Shown here: positions 1 to 12,300 of the stretch, piece by piece
How the letters are laid out: the number at the start of each line of letters is the position of its first letter
Numbering within the stretch: the stretch's first letter is position 1
Assembly (NCBI GenBank): GCA_027625915.1
Contig: JANTQA010000023.1
Location: forward strand, 10,540,001-10,604,000
DNA: 64,000 bases
Direction of reading: 5' to 3'
DNA from: Anaeramoeba flamelloides
Taxonomy: Eukaryota > Metamonada > Anaeramoebidae
Notes under the pieces: model-generated
Databases searched by the model: none
Told to the model about the DNA's origin: nothing
What the model saw: the letters and a program-made list of their open reading frames with translations, nothing else
Translations under genes and position numbers: made by a program

Positions 1-496
1 GGTTTGTTAAGGCATTAAAAAGCTCAATTTTTTCCAATAATTCCTTTTCCCTTTTTTGGATAGTATCTCTATCAAAATCGGTATCAGTAGTCTCAGTTTG
101 GTCTCCTTGTTTGTTTGAATTTGTTGAATTATTTTTATCATTTGTGTTGTTTCTTGATTTGTTTCTTTTCTTTGTTTGTTTTTTTGGTGATTTCTTTTGT
201 TGAAGATTATAAACAACCTTTTCAATCGATTTTTTTAATTCTTTCCTCTGTGTAGAAAGTAGCTCTGTTCGAACTTTTAAATTCAAAGTTGAGTTTTGGA
301 CTTGGGCTTCTAAAGTTTCAATTTTTTGTGCCGAAGATGCAGAAAATGGGCTTCGTGCGAATCGAACTAAAAGATCAGAAAAGGGATCTTTTTTAAATTG
401 TCTTTTTTCAATGTTTTTGACAATCTCTGTAAGAGAGAATTTGTTTGTTGACTTTTGGTGTTGAATACGTTTAAAATTTTTTTTTTTACGAGACAT
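1..496 (-). CDS. Lys/Glu-rich coiled-coil protein, C-terminus beyond window edge
   Basis: An open frame of 165 codons runs from an ATG at 494-496 down to the window edge without a stop, so the 3' end is missing. The protein starts MSRKKKNFKRIQHQ. A segment around residues 25-50 (SLTEIVKNIEKRQFKKDP) has a normal amino-acid mix. A likely coiled coil around residues 65-100 follows (KIETLEAQVQNS, then RTELLSTQRKELKK), then a Lys/Asn/Ser/Thr-rich linker and a second charged helix (RDTIQKREKELLEKIELF). No family was recognised. An uninterrupted frame of this length is unlikely by chance at this base composition, and the codon mix is that of a real gene. The short N-terminal basic stretch could be a nuclear signal, which is inference only. 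Confidence 0.6.
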   Translation of the reverse strand, partial: MSRKKKNFKRIQHQKSTNKFSLTEIVKNIEKRQFKKDPFSDLLVRFARSPFSASSAQKIETLEAQVQNSTLNLKVRTELLSTQRKELKKSIEKVVYNLQQKKSPKKQTKKRNKSRNNTNDKNNSTNSNKQGDQTETTDTDFDRDTIQKREKELLEKIELFNALTN

Positions 497-1640
497 ATCA
501 ATCCAGAAAAAACAACAGTAAATACTTTACGAGAAGAAAAGTAAAAATGAATTAAGAATTGTTCATGTTTAAGAAGACCTTCGGATGTTTTCGTTTAATT
601 TCTCTGGTACAGCATTTAAAAATCTTGTGAACTTATTCTGTAGTGAGAAGTATCTAACGTATTTACTTTTAAGATGATTTGAAAAAAAGAATTCATTGTT
701 TGAGTAATAAATTTTCCAGAGGCATACAATTGTCTTTGGTACTATTGTTGTTAAAATAGTCCTGAAGAATTTTTGAATCATAGTTTCAAAATGAAAGCTC
801 GTTTCTTGTTATAGAAGATCTATAAATTTTTTAACCGATCAAAGAAATCAAAAACAAACAAAGAATGTAATATTATTTATTGACTTCAAACAGAACTTTT
901 ATTAATAAAGAAAAGTCCTAGAAGGAAGGATCAAAAGAATAAATAATCGAACAAAAATTTTGGATTTATTTTTAATAGAAAATATTGTGAAACAAAAAAA
1001 CAAAAAAGTTCAAAAAACAAAGAATTTTCAAGAAAAATTTTCAACAAATTACATTCCTAATTTAAAATTTACTGAAAACATCAAGTCGTAGACCTTTCAA
1101 AATTGATTTAGATATTGGCTATACAATTACATTGTGAATTAGAAGTTGTAAGGGAACAAGAAGAAAAAAAAACCACAGATTATTTTTTGAAACACTTTTT
1201 TTTCCTCTTTACATTGGTTTTTTTGATTGTTCTAATGTAATTCTAAATTATAGTTTTTTGAAAACAAGATTAACAATAAATAATACACAAACGGACCAAT
1301 AATAAGTAAGAACATGGGTTCTTATATTCTAATTATGAAGAAATTTTTCCGTATTTTAAAATGATAATATTAAAGTTTGTAGTCCTTGAAAAAAGAAAAA
1401 TTTTAACTTATGTTAGGTTTTTGGTTTAGTATTTTTATAATATTTAGTGATCAATCGACAACTTGGTTTTATTTTAATGGTTATACAAAAAATAATTTTT
1501 TTTTTTTTTTATTAAAATTAAATTTGGTTCTGAAAGTCTCATAGATTGATAAACTATTTAAGATAAATTATTATGTCGCTTAGGGTTTATATCACAATTT
1601 TTTATTAAATTTTTGTTTTATTTTTTATTTTTTAATATAT
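497..1640. other. AT-rich spacer, no supported gene; contains repeat K copy 1
   Basis: No frame here looks coding. A 70-codon frame on the minus strand (569-781) has no recognisable content. About 825-1215 is a repeat whose second copy lies at about 21737-22135. Confidence 0.5.
825..1215 (+). repeat. Dispersed repeat K, copy 1
   Basis: Starts near CCGATCAAAGAAATCAA and runs through ATTTACTGAAAA, TTTCAAAATTGATTT and ACAAGAAGAAAAAAAA to TTTTGAAACAC. The same blocks recur in the same order and orientation at 21737-22135. No terminal inverted repeat was found, so its class is unknown. Confidence 0.5.
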
Positions 1641-3143
1641 TTCTTAGCACCCCGGATTTGCCTAAATTTCATAGAATTTATTATAAAAGATCTAAAAGGA
1701 TATTGATCTACTAATATATTTATTTTCTTATTTGCCTTTAATCCAGATTTGGATTATAATAAAAACTCCAAATAGTTCAAAGATAGAGTAGTTCTGTAAT
1801 ATATTGTTTTTGATTTCGAAAAAAAAATAATTATTATTCATTTTAAATTTTCTTTAAAGATATTTATTTTTTTTTTAAATTTTATAAATAAGAACTTTTA
1901 TTACAATAATAGTAATTCAAAACCCAATACACTGGTTTATTAATAATACCTATCAAACAATGTTGTTAATTTAATGATAAAAAAAATAAATAAAAAAATA
2001 AATTACTGAGAAATTTGTAATTTTTTTTCTAGATAAATTTTTAATAAATATTGAACCAAGAGAAAAATGAAATTCATTTCTTTAGGTCAAAATTAATTGT
2101 TTAAAATGAATAAATTTAAAAAAAAAGTTATTTAAGCAATATAAAATACTTGATATAATAAAGTAAAAAAAATTGTAAAATAATTTCATTTATTACATAG
2201 GGAATTAACCAAGTAGAACCCGTTTTAATTGATAAAGTAATCAACATTAAATTTAAAAATAAAAATACCAATAAATAATAACGTTTAAATATTATTCAGA
2301 GATAATACAATAATCTTCGAAACCCTTTTTTTTTTTTGAAAATTGTTATGGGTAAAAATTTGAATGATGTATTTGTAAAAAAATTGAATTTTTCAATCGA
2401 AATTAAAACAGATTTTGGAAAATAATTTTTGATATATGGTTTCTTATCTAATAATATTGTTTATTTTATATCTTGATTTTAAAAAGACAAAAATTAAAAA
2501 ATAGTAAAAATTAAAAAAAAAATCAATTATTAATCTGACATGAACTATTGGCCAAATCATTTAAAATTGGAAAATAAAATGTTGAAAAAATTCCCAAATT
2601 TTGCTTTGAAGTTTAATTATTTAGATAGTTTTTTAAAATTGAATTTATTTTTTTTTTTATTTTGAAATTATTTAAAATCAAATATATATATTTCCTTTGG
2701 ACAGTAATCAATTGATAAAACAAATTTTCATTATGCTGTTAAAATATCTTTTGTAATGAATAAATTATTTAATCAAGCATTTTAGGCAATTTTGGGGTGC
2801 AAAGGGACACAAACAAATTTCCAGTGAAGTTAGATGTGGTTTAATCATTAAAACTAAGAAGTTTTTGATGTGTAGACAAACTTTTCAAAAAAAAAAAAAT
2901 TTTTTTTGAACAAAATTTGGATGGAATAATAATAAAACTAAAAAAAAACAAAGAAAATATGCAAATGTTGAAAATTCCATTTCTCAAGTAATTTTTTTAT
3001 TTTATGTAACTATGCAAGACTTAATCATAAATTTAATTTTCTATAATAATTGTTTATAAATTCTATATCTTATAATCCTTTGATAACAACTCGAATTTAA
3101 AATTTTTTTCGAAGGTAATTAATATATTTGGGGCTCTAAAGGA
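1641..3143 (+). mobile_element. MITE-like element family A, copy 1 (diverged)
   Basis: The left end reads CTTAGCACCCCGGATTTGCC. An internal terminus at about 2785-2807 reads, in reverse complement, CCCTTTGCACCCCAAAATTG. A third related terminus closes the repeat at about 3130-3143. The same plan is found in copies at 30572-32061 and 35100-36583. The ends sit beside TA-rich sequence, as expected of Tc1/mariner-type insertion. No transposase frame was found inside. This copy is clearly more diverged than the other two, so it is older. Confidence 0.65.
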
Positions 3144-4594
3144 TATATATACATATTTCTTTTAGTTCTTTTTTTTTCAAATAAAAAATTAAAAAAAAAT
3201 ACATTAGAAAAAAGAATTCATCTTAATTATTTATTTTGTACCTATATAACTATTTCCAATATCGATTTCCTTATCAAAACACTTTTTGTTAGAGATTGTT
3301 AAAATGCTTTAAAAAATTTTCAAAATGAAAAAAAATATACATATAGAACTACCTAGTTTTTTCTTAAAAATGATTTCAAGTGGTTAAAATTTGTGATGAT
3401 AAACTCGAAATTTTATATTGGTGAAAAAAAAAAAGTTACTCAATTTTCTATATTTAACATAAATAAACTAGTTCATAAAAAACTTGCATTATTTTAGATC
3501 TTCGATTTCTAAAATTTTCAAAAATCTCAAGTTATAAGAATGTTTCAAAAATATGATCAAGTTTTTAATGTTTCTGTTCTTTTCAAACTCGATCTTTGAT
3601 TTTATTTATTATTTCAACCGATTTTATAACAAGAGAGAGGGTAACCAATATCTTTATATTTAAATATAAGTAAAATTGGTTTTTTTATTCCATAGATGTA
3701 TCCTTGTAAAATAGACAATAAATAGTATTTTCGTATATAAATACATGATATTGGTACATTTTTTGTATTTTCTTAAATATTGAGAAAGCTGAATAGGTTG
3801 GAATAATTTTCTAATTATTTTAAAGCTGTTTAAGAAATCTTGCAATATAATCAGAAACATTATCCAATAATACAAACATTTTTTTTTCTATATCAAATTT
3901 TGGTTTTTTTTTTGATTAGTAAAAACTCGAATATGTGAATAAGAAAATGGGTATTCGTGGGTTTTTTATTTATTGGTAAAAGATGTTAATTATTTTTTTA
4001 ATGGGTGAATAATAGATTTATAAGTCCTAAATGGATGTTATGCTTCAAAATATTGTTGAGTAATAATTGTATTTTTTTCTTGAAATGATAAATTTGTTTT
4101 AAATCTTATGCCAAAGAAAAAAATTTTTTAGATGGGTTTATTTTTTTTTATTTTCCATTTCACTTTTTTAGGTCCATACCCAACTTAATAAGAATAAATA
4201 CTGAGAAAAAGATTTTATTTTGAAAAAAAACAAATACATCGATTTTTTTAAAAGACTGTAAATATACCAGATATTCCATATAAAAAATATTAAAATGATA
4301 TGATTATTTTATAATTCTTGATCAACATGTGTAAAAATTTATTAATGATATCTGTATTCGTGTTTTTTTTCTTGTGCCTGCTTTGAAAAGTGGTAAAGAT
4401 ACAATGAAATATCTAATTCTGAACTATTTTTTAAATTTTTCAAAAGCTTAAAGGTGGGTTATCTGGAGTATTATAAAACTGATGGCATTTTTTTAATTTT
4501 TTTTATTTCTAACTTTCTTTCCAAGTTTGTTACTCAAAAATATCAGTAGAGTATAATAAAATAAACTCCTTAAAGGTCAAATAGGTGACATTTT
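3144..4594. other. AT-rich spacer, nothing recognised
   Basis: Dense in A and T runs, with short frames only. I see no gene, RNA or clear repeat end here. Confidence 0.4.
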
Positions 4595-4793
4595 TACAGT
4601 CAGTTCCATTTTTAAGACACAAACTGCTACGAAATTTAAGGCACAAAAAAAATCTCAAATTAAGAGACAAAATTCAGATTCTAGTAAAAATAAATTGTAA
4701 AAAAAAAATTCCAAATTTTGTGCCTTAATTTGAGATTTTTTTGTGCCTTAAATTTTGATGGAAGTTTGTACCTTAAAAATGAAACTGACTGTA
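4595..4793. mobile_element. Hairpin MITE family B, copy 1
   Basis: About 199 bp that is nearly one palindrome. The left arm starts TACAGTCAGTTCCATTTTTA and the right arm ends AAAAATGAAACTGACTGTA. The motif AAGGCACAAA recurs along both arms. It begins and ends in TA, as Tc1/mariner/pogo-type insertions do. The second copy is at 25049-25246. There is no coding capacity. Confidence 0.75.
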
Positions 4794-4814
4794 TACAAGA
4801 AATAGAATACATTA

Positions 4815-4897
4815 TATGAGTATAGTTTATAATCATTCTCAAAATAATTTTTCAATTTTTAGATCAAATCATTTTTTCACATTTAGTCTTTTTTTTA

Positions 4898-4931
<34 letters not shown>

Positions 4932-5290
4932 CTTTCTTTTTGATTTTTTATTAAAAATCCAATTTGAAAAAAAAGAAATTTTTAAAACTCTAATTAACAC
5001 ATAATAAAGCCAGTATTTGTAAATTTCTTTTAAAATTCATGCATTTATAATTAAAAAATCTTACTGCCAACAATTATAATTTTCCAAAGAAATTGGGGTG
5101 TTTTTTACAGAAATTTCAATATAAATGGGGTACAAAAAACTTTTTAACATTTTGTTATTTTTTCAATAATTTATTGTTTGTTCGGGTATTTATTTTATGA
5201 ATATGGTCCCTGTCTAGCAGTTTGTTATTTTTCTTATTTTTAAAAGTTCATAAGTTGGTTGATTCTTAAAAATGTACAAGTGTAATTATG
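4815..5290 (+). repeat. Dispersed repeat J, copy 1
   Basis: Blocks such as ATGCATTTATAATTAAAAAA, CAACAATTATAATTTT and GTTGGTTGATTC recur in the same order at about 36835-37290. The similarity seems to continue past 5700 with gaps. Its class is unknown. Confidence 0.5.
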
Positions 5291-5596
5291 AAAGTTGTAA
5301 AAAATAGATTGTTTACAGTTTTTAAGATAAATAAAATGTTATATGTATTTGTCCAGTTTTTAGTAATAGTAAACATAATATCTGATTATCTTAATAGAAT
5401 AATAATAATTTTAATTAAAAAATCGTTTGTTGGATACCAATATTTCGATTTAAAAAAAATTACAAATAAATACCAGTACGCCAAACGGTTTTATAATGAA
5501 AATCACTTTGAGCTCAAAAATCAAAACTTGAGTTTCGTTTACAATCCCAGAATTTTTGATAAAGTATCGATCTATATTTTTATTCTGAAATTGTAA
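5288..5596 (+). CDS. Orphan 102-codon frame, hydrophobic, doubtful
   Basis: An ATG-started frame, MKVVKNRLFTVFK..., with a hydrophobic stretch around residues 20-45 that could span a membrane, followed by a Tyr/Asn/Phe-rich tail. It lies within or at the end of dispersed repeat J, and the matching copy near 37.3 kb does not obviously carry it. At this AT content a frame this long is uncommon but possible by chance. No family was recognised. It may be a chance frame or a decayed element gene. Confidence 0.15.
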   Translation: MKVVKNRLFTVFKINKMLYVFVQFLVIVNIISDYLNRIIIILIKKSFVGYQYFDLKKITNKYQYAKRFYNENHFELKNQNLSFVYNPRIFDKVSIYIFILKL

Positions 5597-5914
5597 AAAC
5601 TCTATTTTTAAAAAAATTCCAAATTTACGCTTGTTGGTGTGATTTTTTCATTTTTTGGTCGGTTTTCTTTGAGTGAAAGTGTGTGTTTATAAAAAACGGA
5701 GTTCCCAAAATGATACCTTTTTTTCAATATTAAGAATCTTAAATATTAAATTTATGAATCATAATATTAAAATGATTCTAATTTAATCTATTTTTAAACA
5801 TTTTTCACTTGTCAAACCATTTATAATAATTTTTCATATAGATTAAAAATTATTTTATACTTATTACTCGTTAGAATCAAAAAAGAATTTTTTTTTTTTG
5901 TTACCAAAACTCTA

Positions 5915-5917
<3 letters not shown>

Positions 5918-5949
<32 letters not shown>
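5918..5949. repeat. (TA)n microsatellite
   Basis: About 16 TA units after CTCTATTAA. Confidence 0.95.
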
Positions 5950-5952
<3 letters not shown>

Positions 5953-7180
5953 TTCCATTTCCAAGTAAAATACTTCTCTTAAAATGGATAAACTTAAAAA
6001 CCCTGGGATTGGTGAAAAGATGATTAAATCTAAAATAACATGAAGGAAAAACTCAAATATTTATTTTGATAAGAAATATAAAATTCTTTTTGAAAAAATT
6101 ATTTAAAAAAAATTAATAATTATTAAAATTTTGAGAATGATGTGATTCCTTGATGAAATATCAAATATAAACAGGATATACGTTGAGACTTATCCTTGGA
6201 ATAAACAAGAATTATTTGATACAATACAATCAAAAAAAGAATTGTTTGGGTTTTTTTTTTTCAAAAAAGAATCAAAATGTGAACTCTGTTTACTATATTA
6301 GTAATAAAATTATCTAATATGGCAAGTCCATGAAATAATTCTATGAAAAAATACTTATTGTTGAAGTGTCAAGTGAAAAACATCCCGTAATATAATTTCC
6401 ATAATTGTGTATTTTATGTAGTGGTATTTTTTAAAAATAAATGATAATCTAATAAAGATCATGATTAAAATTTTTTTTGTAATTTGTGTTTCGACTTATG
6501 AAATAGATGATTTAGCTCATCTAAACAATTTAAATTTTGGTCTCTTTTTTGAAATCAAAAATTCACAGGTTTCCGATATAAAACACAAAGGGGGAGAATT
6601 TTTTATTTTTCGGACAATTAAGTTAATACTTGAAAATGGGAAAATATATTTGAGGTTTTATGTTGGAAAGTATTGATTTCGAAAGAAGATTTTTAATTTG
6701 GTTATTTTTAATATTTTTTTTTTTTTTCAATACAAATATAAACTTATAAAACTTATTGGGGTAGATATGATTTAATAAATGAATAATTTGATAGAAATTA
6801 CGCAAAAGTTTCTGAATTAAATTGAGATCTATTATGCAAAAATTATTATTTTTTAAAGTTTTAAAAAAGTTGTTTTCTGATTTACAAAAAATGGAAAAAA
6901 AATTACAGAAAAATTTTTTTCACAATTGTTTGGTCTTATTGACAAGAAACCTTATAACAATTTAAATAATATTTCTCAGAATAAAAAATTGATTTTGAAT
7001 TTTGTAGATAAAATTACAAAATTCCCAAATATCTTTAAGAAAATTTTATTTTGAAAAATAGAATTTAAATTGATGTAAAAACAAAATTCCAGAGTAAAAT
7101 TTTTTTTAAATGAGTTTAATAATTTAGTGATTATAACTGTACTTCTTAAATCAATACAATTATCTTTCAATTGGTTGAAT
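5950..7180. other. AT-rich spacer with one 71-codon frame
   Basis: The plus-strand frame 6461-6676 starts with ATG (MIKIFFVICVSTYE) and contains a fairly balanced stretch, FFEIKNSQVSDIKHKGG. It could be a fossil exon, but it has no recognisable family, splice context or neighbour support. Nothing else was seen. Confidence 0.3.
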
Positions 7181-7682
7181 ATATCATTTTTTTGGTTACA
7201 GCTGTTCCAACCCTACCGTGAAAATTTATAAGACACAGAAATTGATTTTCTATTATTAAATTTTGTCATGTATAACAAACCGTAAAATGGATATGAAAGT
7301 TTATTATCAACCATAAAAATTTTTTATTCGAAGAGAAAAAAAAATTTATATTAGCCAATTTTTGGTTTTTTAAAATGGCAAATAAATTGTAAAAAAAAGT
7401 ATATTAATAAGGATCTTGAATTTCTAAAATTGGGAGTATTTCGGTTTTAAACAATTTAAAAGCAAGGATCGAAAAAATACTTTCATGTTTCTGTGATTTC
7501 TTTTCTTATGAAATTCCAATTTTTTTCTTTCGTTAAGATTAAAAAAAAAATTTTCTCATATGATATGATAGAAATTGAATTTTCTATTTCATAAATGGAA
7601 ATTTTATAATATACAAAGGATCTGTATATCTTATAATTTTTTACGGTAGGGTTGGAACAGCTGTAACCAAAAGAATGATCTC
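7181..7682. mobile_element. MITE family F with long perfect terminal inverted repeat
   Basis: The left end, GGTTACAGCTGTTCCAACCC followed by TACCGT, is repeated exactly in inverted form at 7642-7667. The inverted match extends outward through TTTTGG and ATCATT, giving arms of about 40 bp. The interior (about 420 bp) is AT-rich and non-coding. One copy in this window. The near-perfect arms suggest a fairly recent insertion. Confidence 0.8.
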
Positions 7683-8098
7683 AAAAAAGGAAAAAAAAGC
7701 TTTATATTAATATTTCTTGCAACAAAGAGTTGTTATTGAATAATAATGATGAAAATGGCAATAAAAGAGGTAAAAAATTTTAATAATTTTAGAAATAAAA
7801 TGAATTTAAATGTTTTCTTTTTCGGAAAAAATGGATTAAAAATTGATCTCACAAAAAAACTCTTCTTTTCATGTTTCTTTTTCGATCAGAATTTTTTGAC
7901 ACTTGGTATAAACAAAATTAGTAAGTAGAGAATATCACCAATAACATATTATAAAATTTTGACCTGTTGCTGTAGAGTACTGATCTATTAACTAATTTAA
8001 ATTTATTAAAAAAAAAAAAAATCAAATCAAAAAATAAACAAGCAATTAATAAAAAATATATAGATTATTCGTCGTTAATGTGAATGTAAGATTTATTG

Positions 8099-9382
8099 TT
8101 AAGATACATAAGCTAAGCTTTTCGGGACAAAACGGTTCTTGTAATGTATATTTTTAAAAAAATTTTGGAATTTTTGCAAAAATAAATGATAAATATAAAA
8201 AGTGAAAGGAATTAATTGTAAAAAAAGGCAAAATTGGTAAATGTATTGCTTCTGGTAGTAGTTCTTCAACAATAAATAATTTTTCTTTTCGCGCATTTGT
8301 AAAAATAGTAAAATAGTGAATAAATCATTTCCACAAATGCTTAATTTAGTATAACCTTGGCTGGTATATATAATAGCACAGAAAGCAGATTCAGATTCTT
8401 CTTCTTCTTCATCGTCATCGTCACCACTTTCACTGTTGTTAGTGTTTTGTGGAGAGGTGTTACTGATTGAAACCTCGACAGAATCAGTTTGGTTGAATGA
8501 TGAGAAATCATTGTTCATTTGGGTTTGCTCGGAGGCTTGCTCGATGGTTTGCAATGTAGAGCTCCTCATGGACTTTGACTTGGATTTTGTTTTTGTCTTT
8601 GTCTTGGTTTTTTTGGCTTTTGTGGTTGTTGACGTCGTTGTGGAGAGCGCTGATTCTAAAGACGAACTTTGTTTGAAATTTAATAATTCTCGAAGCTTTT
8701 GGATCTCCACCCTTAAACTGTTATTTTCTTCGTGGCTGGAATACAATTGCTTTGTTAAATGGTTGTTATGCTTTTTCAATTCCTTGGTTTGGTTTTCCAA
8801 ATTATTTAAATATTGTTTTTTCCTCATTCGGCTGGTTCTTGCGTTAATCCTATTTCGTTCCATTGTCCTTCGTTTTTTTTCCTGTGGTTTCAGAGACAAG
8901 CCTCTGCATGCTAAGGTTTTTAATGTTTCTTTGTTTCTTAAATAGTGCGTATTGTTGCCTACAATATAATTTTTTGCTTTCTTTTTTTTCTTTTTTTTGA
9001 TAATCACAACGCCTCTTCGGATTGGTGTTCGTTTCCTTTCGTTTTGTTCCTGTACTTGCCCTTGTTCTTTTTCTTGTTCTTTTTCTTTTTGTTCTTGTTT
9101 TTTATTTTCGAGTTGTTCTTCTTTAATTTTTGGTTCTTCTAATTGTTTTTTTTCCACCTGTTGATCATTAAAATTCAAGAAATTGTCGTTAAGAGGAGAT
9201 GAAATTAATTCGTCGTTAACGTCAACTTGAAAGTCTTCTTCAGATGGGAATTTGTTTTCTGAAGTTGAGAAAAGGAGTGGATCAATGTCAATTTCACTAA
9301 AATTTGTTGTGAAAAATTGATCTTCCAAGTTCGTTTGATCGAAATCAAATAATTGTGTGAAGTTTTGTGAAAAGTCCGCCAT
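8099..9382 (-). CDS. bZIP transcription factor
   Basis: A nuclear DNA-binding protein of up to 427 residues. The N-terminus is acidic with aromatic residues (FTQLFDFDQTNLEDQF), typical of an activation region. A Glu/Gln/Lys run and a Lys-rich patch follow. The basic region at about 168-190 carries the bZIP signature ERNRINARTSRMRKK, with the key Asn177 and Arg185. The zipper has Leu at 195, 202, 209, 223 and 230, with Ser at 216. A Thr/Lys/Ser linker and an acidic run (DDDDEEEEESES) follow. The last part may be spliced: a donor at 8355 and acceptor at 8285 (71 bp intron) would join phase 1 to a frame reading EKLFIVEELLPEAIHLPILP and stop at 8154, giving 385 residues. Without splicing the tail is hydrophobic and ends at 8099. 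The bZIP call is firm; the partner and target sites are unknown. Confidence 0.85.
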   Translation of the reverse strand: MADFSQNFTQLFDFDQTNLEDQFFTTNFSEIDIDPLLFSTSENKFPSEEDFQVDVNDELISSPLNDNFLNFNDQQVEKKQLEEPKIKEEQLENKKQEQKEKEQEKEQGQVQEQNERKRTPIRRGVVIIKKKKKKKAKNYIVGNNTHYLRNKETLKTLACRGLSLKPQEKKRRTMERNRINARTSRMRKKQYLNNLENQTKELKKHNNHLTKQLYSSHEENNSLRVEIQKLRELLNFKQSSSLESALSTTTSTTTKAKKTKTKTKTKSKSKSMRSSTLQTIEQASEQTQMNNDFSSFNQTDSVEVSISNTSPQNTNNSESGDDDDEEEEESESAFCAIIYTSQGYTKLSICGNDLFTILLFLQMREKKNYLLLKNYYQKQYIYQFCLFLQLIPFTFYIYHLFLQKFQNFFKNIHYKNRFVPKSLAYVS

Positions 9383-12300
9383 TTTGAAATTCTTTCTCAG
9401 AGTGCCCTGAGTTGCTTTTGTTTTTTAGAAATTCTATAAAAAAGAAATTAGAAATAGCCAATATTTGTAAGTTGTTGTTTTTTGTTTTTGTGTTTCGTTT
9501 TAGTTTTTGTTTTCTTCAAAAAGGTTATTTTCTTTGAAAATTTAAAATTAGAGGCTTACAGAATTTGTACTACAAACACTAAAATCAAACCCAGTGGGTT
9601 AAAATGGTTTTAAAATTTTTTTAAAGAAAAAAGATTCTTGAAAAAAAAATGAAAATTAAAAAAACACAAAACTATTTTTAATTTTCATAATTTTCTTTTT
9701 ATTACGTGTTAAAAAAATAAATTAGTTTGGAGAGAGAATTGTAAATTCTTTAATAATTTGAAAATTCTTCAATGGGTTTGGCTTAAAAACGGTTTTAAAG
9801 TTTCCTCAAAGAGGAATAAAAATTGTTTAAATCATTTTTTAGGAAAATTTAAAAATCATAAATCGATTCAGTATTTTGCTTGTTCAAAATTCAATAAGAA
9901 GTTTTGAATCATATTTTGATTTAAAAAAGGGAAAGAAAAACACAAGCAATTTTCCTTTTTTTTTTGGGGATTTGTCTTTTTTTGAAACAGATCTATTTTA
10001 ATCAACAAAACTAGAAAACAAATTCATTCGAAAAAGGTGAGTTTGTTTTTTGGTATGTGTTGAAAGTTTCTATTTTTCCTAATATTTGTTCCACAAAACT
10101 GATAATCTTTTAATCAATTATTTGAAGTTTAGGGTTGAAGAAAATGAACAAAGTTTTGGGTCTTTCTTTCTCAAAGTCTAATTAGTATTTTATTTTGTCG
10201 AAAGAAGATTGATTTGTAGAATTATTCGAAAGAATAGATCTTTTATTTCTTATCTTTTCAAAGTCTCCCTTCTTAAAGTGTGAGTTGGTGTACTGGTTTT
10301 TGCATCATAAATAGGAAACAATTTTCACTTCCTTTTCCTATATGAATTTCCTAATTGAGTCTAATTTAGAACATTTTTCTTTGAAAATCCAATTAACCAA
10401 AGAAGACAAGCAAAATTTTGTGAACATTTCTTCTTATTTCTAATTTTGATTTGAAATTTAAGGACAACGTTTGTACCCAACTATTTTTGAACTTTTGTGT
10501 TTCTTTACCTTTTGATACAAAGAATTTTCATTCTGATGAAATTGGATCTAATTTTACTTAATTAAGAGTTCCAAAATCATAACCAAAAAAAAAAATTTTC
10601 AAAACAGATTTTTCAAGTAAATTTTTATAAATTTGTAAATGACTTCAAGTCAAAGTTCAAAATTTAAATCATTTTAACAGGCTGAAACAACTGTAAAAAA
10701 TACCTAGAACCGCCAGAGTAATTTTTTATGCTTATATATTTGAAATGTGTTTTATAAAAAATTAAAATCAACTTTGGAAAGTATCTAAGAAAGAGAAAAT
10801 TAGTAAAATTATTCTAATAGTGAAAATTTATCATTTTTATGCACAAGTAATTATATACCTGTGAATTTAACTTGGATTATGGAACTCTTTCAAATTTATA
10901 TTTAAATAAAAATCCCCTTTTTCACCTCACAACATAGCCTTTCAACAAGATAAAATTAAGAGTCATTATGATTTTTCAAATTGAAATAATGTTGCTTTCC
11001 TTTCTGATCAGAATAAACATAATAATCAGCCCTAAAAAAATACCACATAAATAAATGTATATCACTTATTATAACCAGCTTCTTTGGAAACTCTTCTTAC
11101 AAATAAAAAAAATGGAAAATTAAGTTTAATTTGTTTGTCATTATGTATGTAAATACTGTAAGAAAAAAAAAAGTAATTTTTCTGTAGGATATGTTCTGAG
11201 AAGAAAATATAAGAATTGACAAAGCTATTGTAAATTTAAAATAGTACTAGAAGTTCCCTTCTGTAACAACATATAATATTTTTCAAATAAATATATTTTA
11301 AGCCAGTACAGCATTTTTCCTTTGATGAAATTAAATGAGAAGAAAAAGAAAAAAATAGTGATATAAATGATTGGTATGGCAGTTTTAGCAAATTTTATTT
11401 TTAAAATGTACCAGATTTTATATCGAAATCTGTCCTCATTTATGAAAATATAAAGAAAAAAAGAAAAATATTAAATAAAATAAAAAAAATAACCCACTTT
11501 TTTTTTTTTTTGAAAATATATTGGGAAAGGTTTTGGTGTAAATGTTTAATTTTTTTTCGTTTTATTCAAATAATTATTGTTTCTTTCTTAATTATTTTAT
11601 TTCTTACCCATTTTGGGTTTCATTTTTCTATTTTTATATTGAGTACACCCCTTATAATAATAATATAAAAAAAAAATATCTTTTAATCTGATCATTGGTT
11701 TAATTTGTTTTTTTTTTGATTTATTTTTCAAAATTGATTTTTTTTTGAAGCTCTTTTTATGATCGATTATTATTTTTCTAATTGTAAATAACATAAAAAT
11801 TACTTGAAAAGTTACTAAAGAAGAAATTCGAATCAATTTTCAAGCTTTAGACCAAGAAAAATGACTAAAAATCTGATTTTATTCTTATTTAATTGAATAT
11901 CACAAATCAGAAAAATTTTAACATTTTTTTAAAACTAACTAGGAATTGAAATAAAAATATTAAATTAAATTTGGAATTTGAAACTAATAATTATCAAGAA
12001 ATTAATTATTTTTGTAAAATTTAGAGAATACTGTATTTTAAAGATTGGAAAGGTAAGAGAAAAAGTTGTTTTTTGATTTTATTTATCTAATTTTTTTTTT
12101 TTTAAATTGATGAGTTGAATTAGGGTAAAGCTTTTAAAGTAATGCTAAACACATTCAATGATAGTTTAATAATTATCTATATTACATATATAATTTTATT
12201 TATGAAAATTGAAAAGAATTATTACCAAAATATTCAGGTAATTTTGAAAGATTAAAACGAAGTGTGGTTTCTATTTTTTATTAATACTAAATAAGTTACT

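Noticed and set aside
7-225. 72-codon minus-strand frame at the left edge
   Set aside because: Lies in another frame of the longer open frame from ATG 496 to the edge, which has better composition and a proper start.
8436-9142. Plus-strand frames over the bZIP gene (169 and 65 codons)
   Set aside because: Antisense of a gene with clear bZIP motifs. They are Phe/Leu/Val-rich because the sense strand is Lys/Glu-rich.
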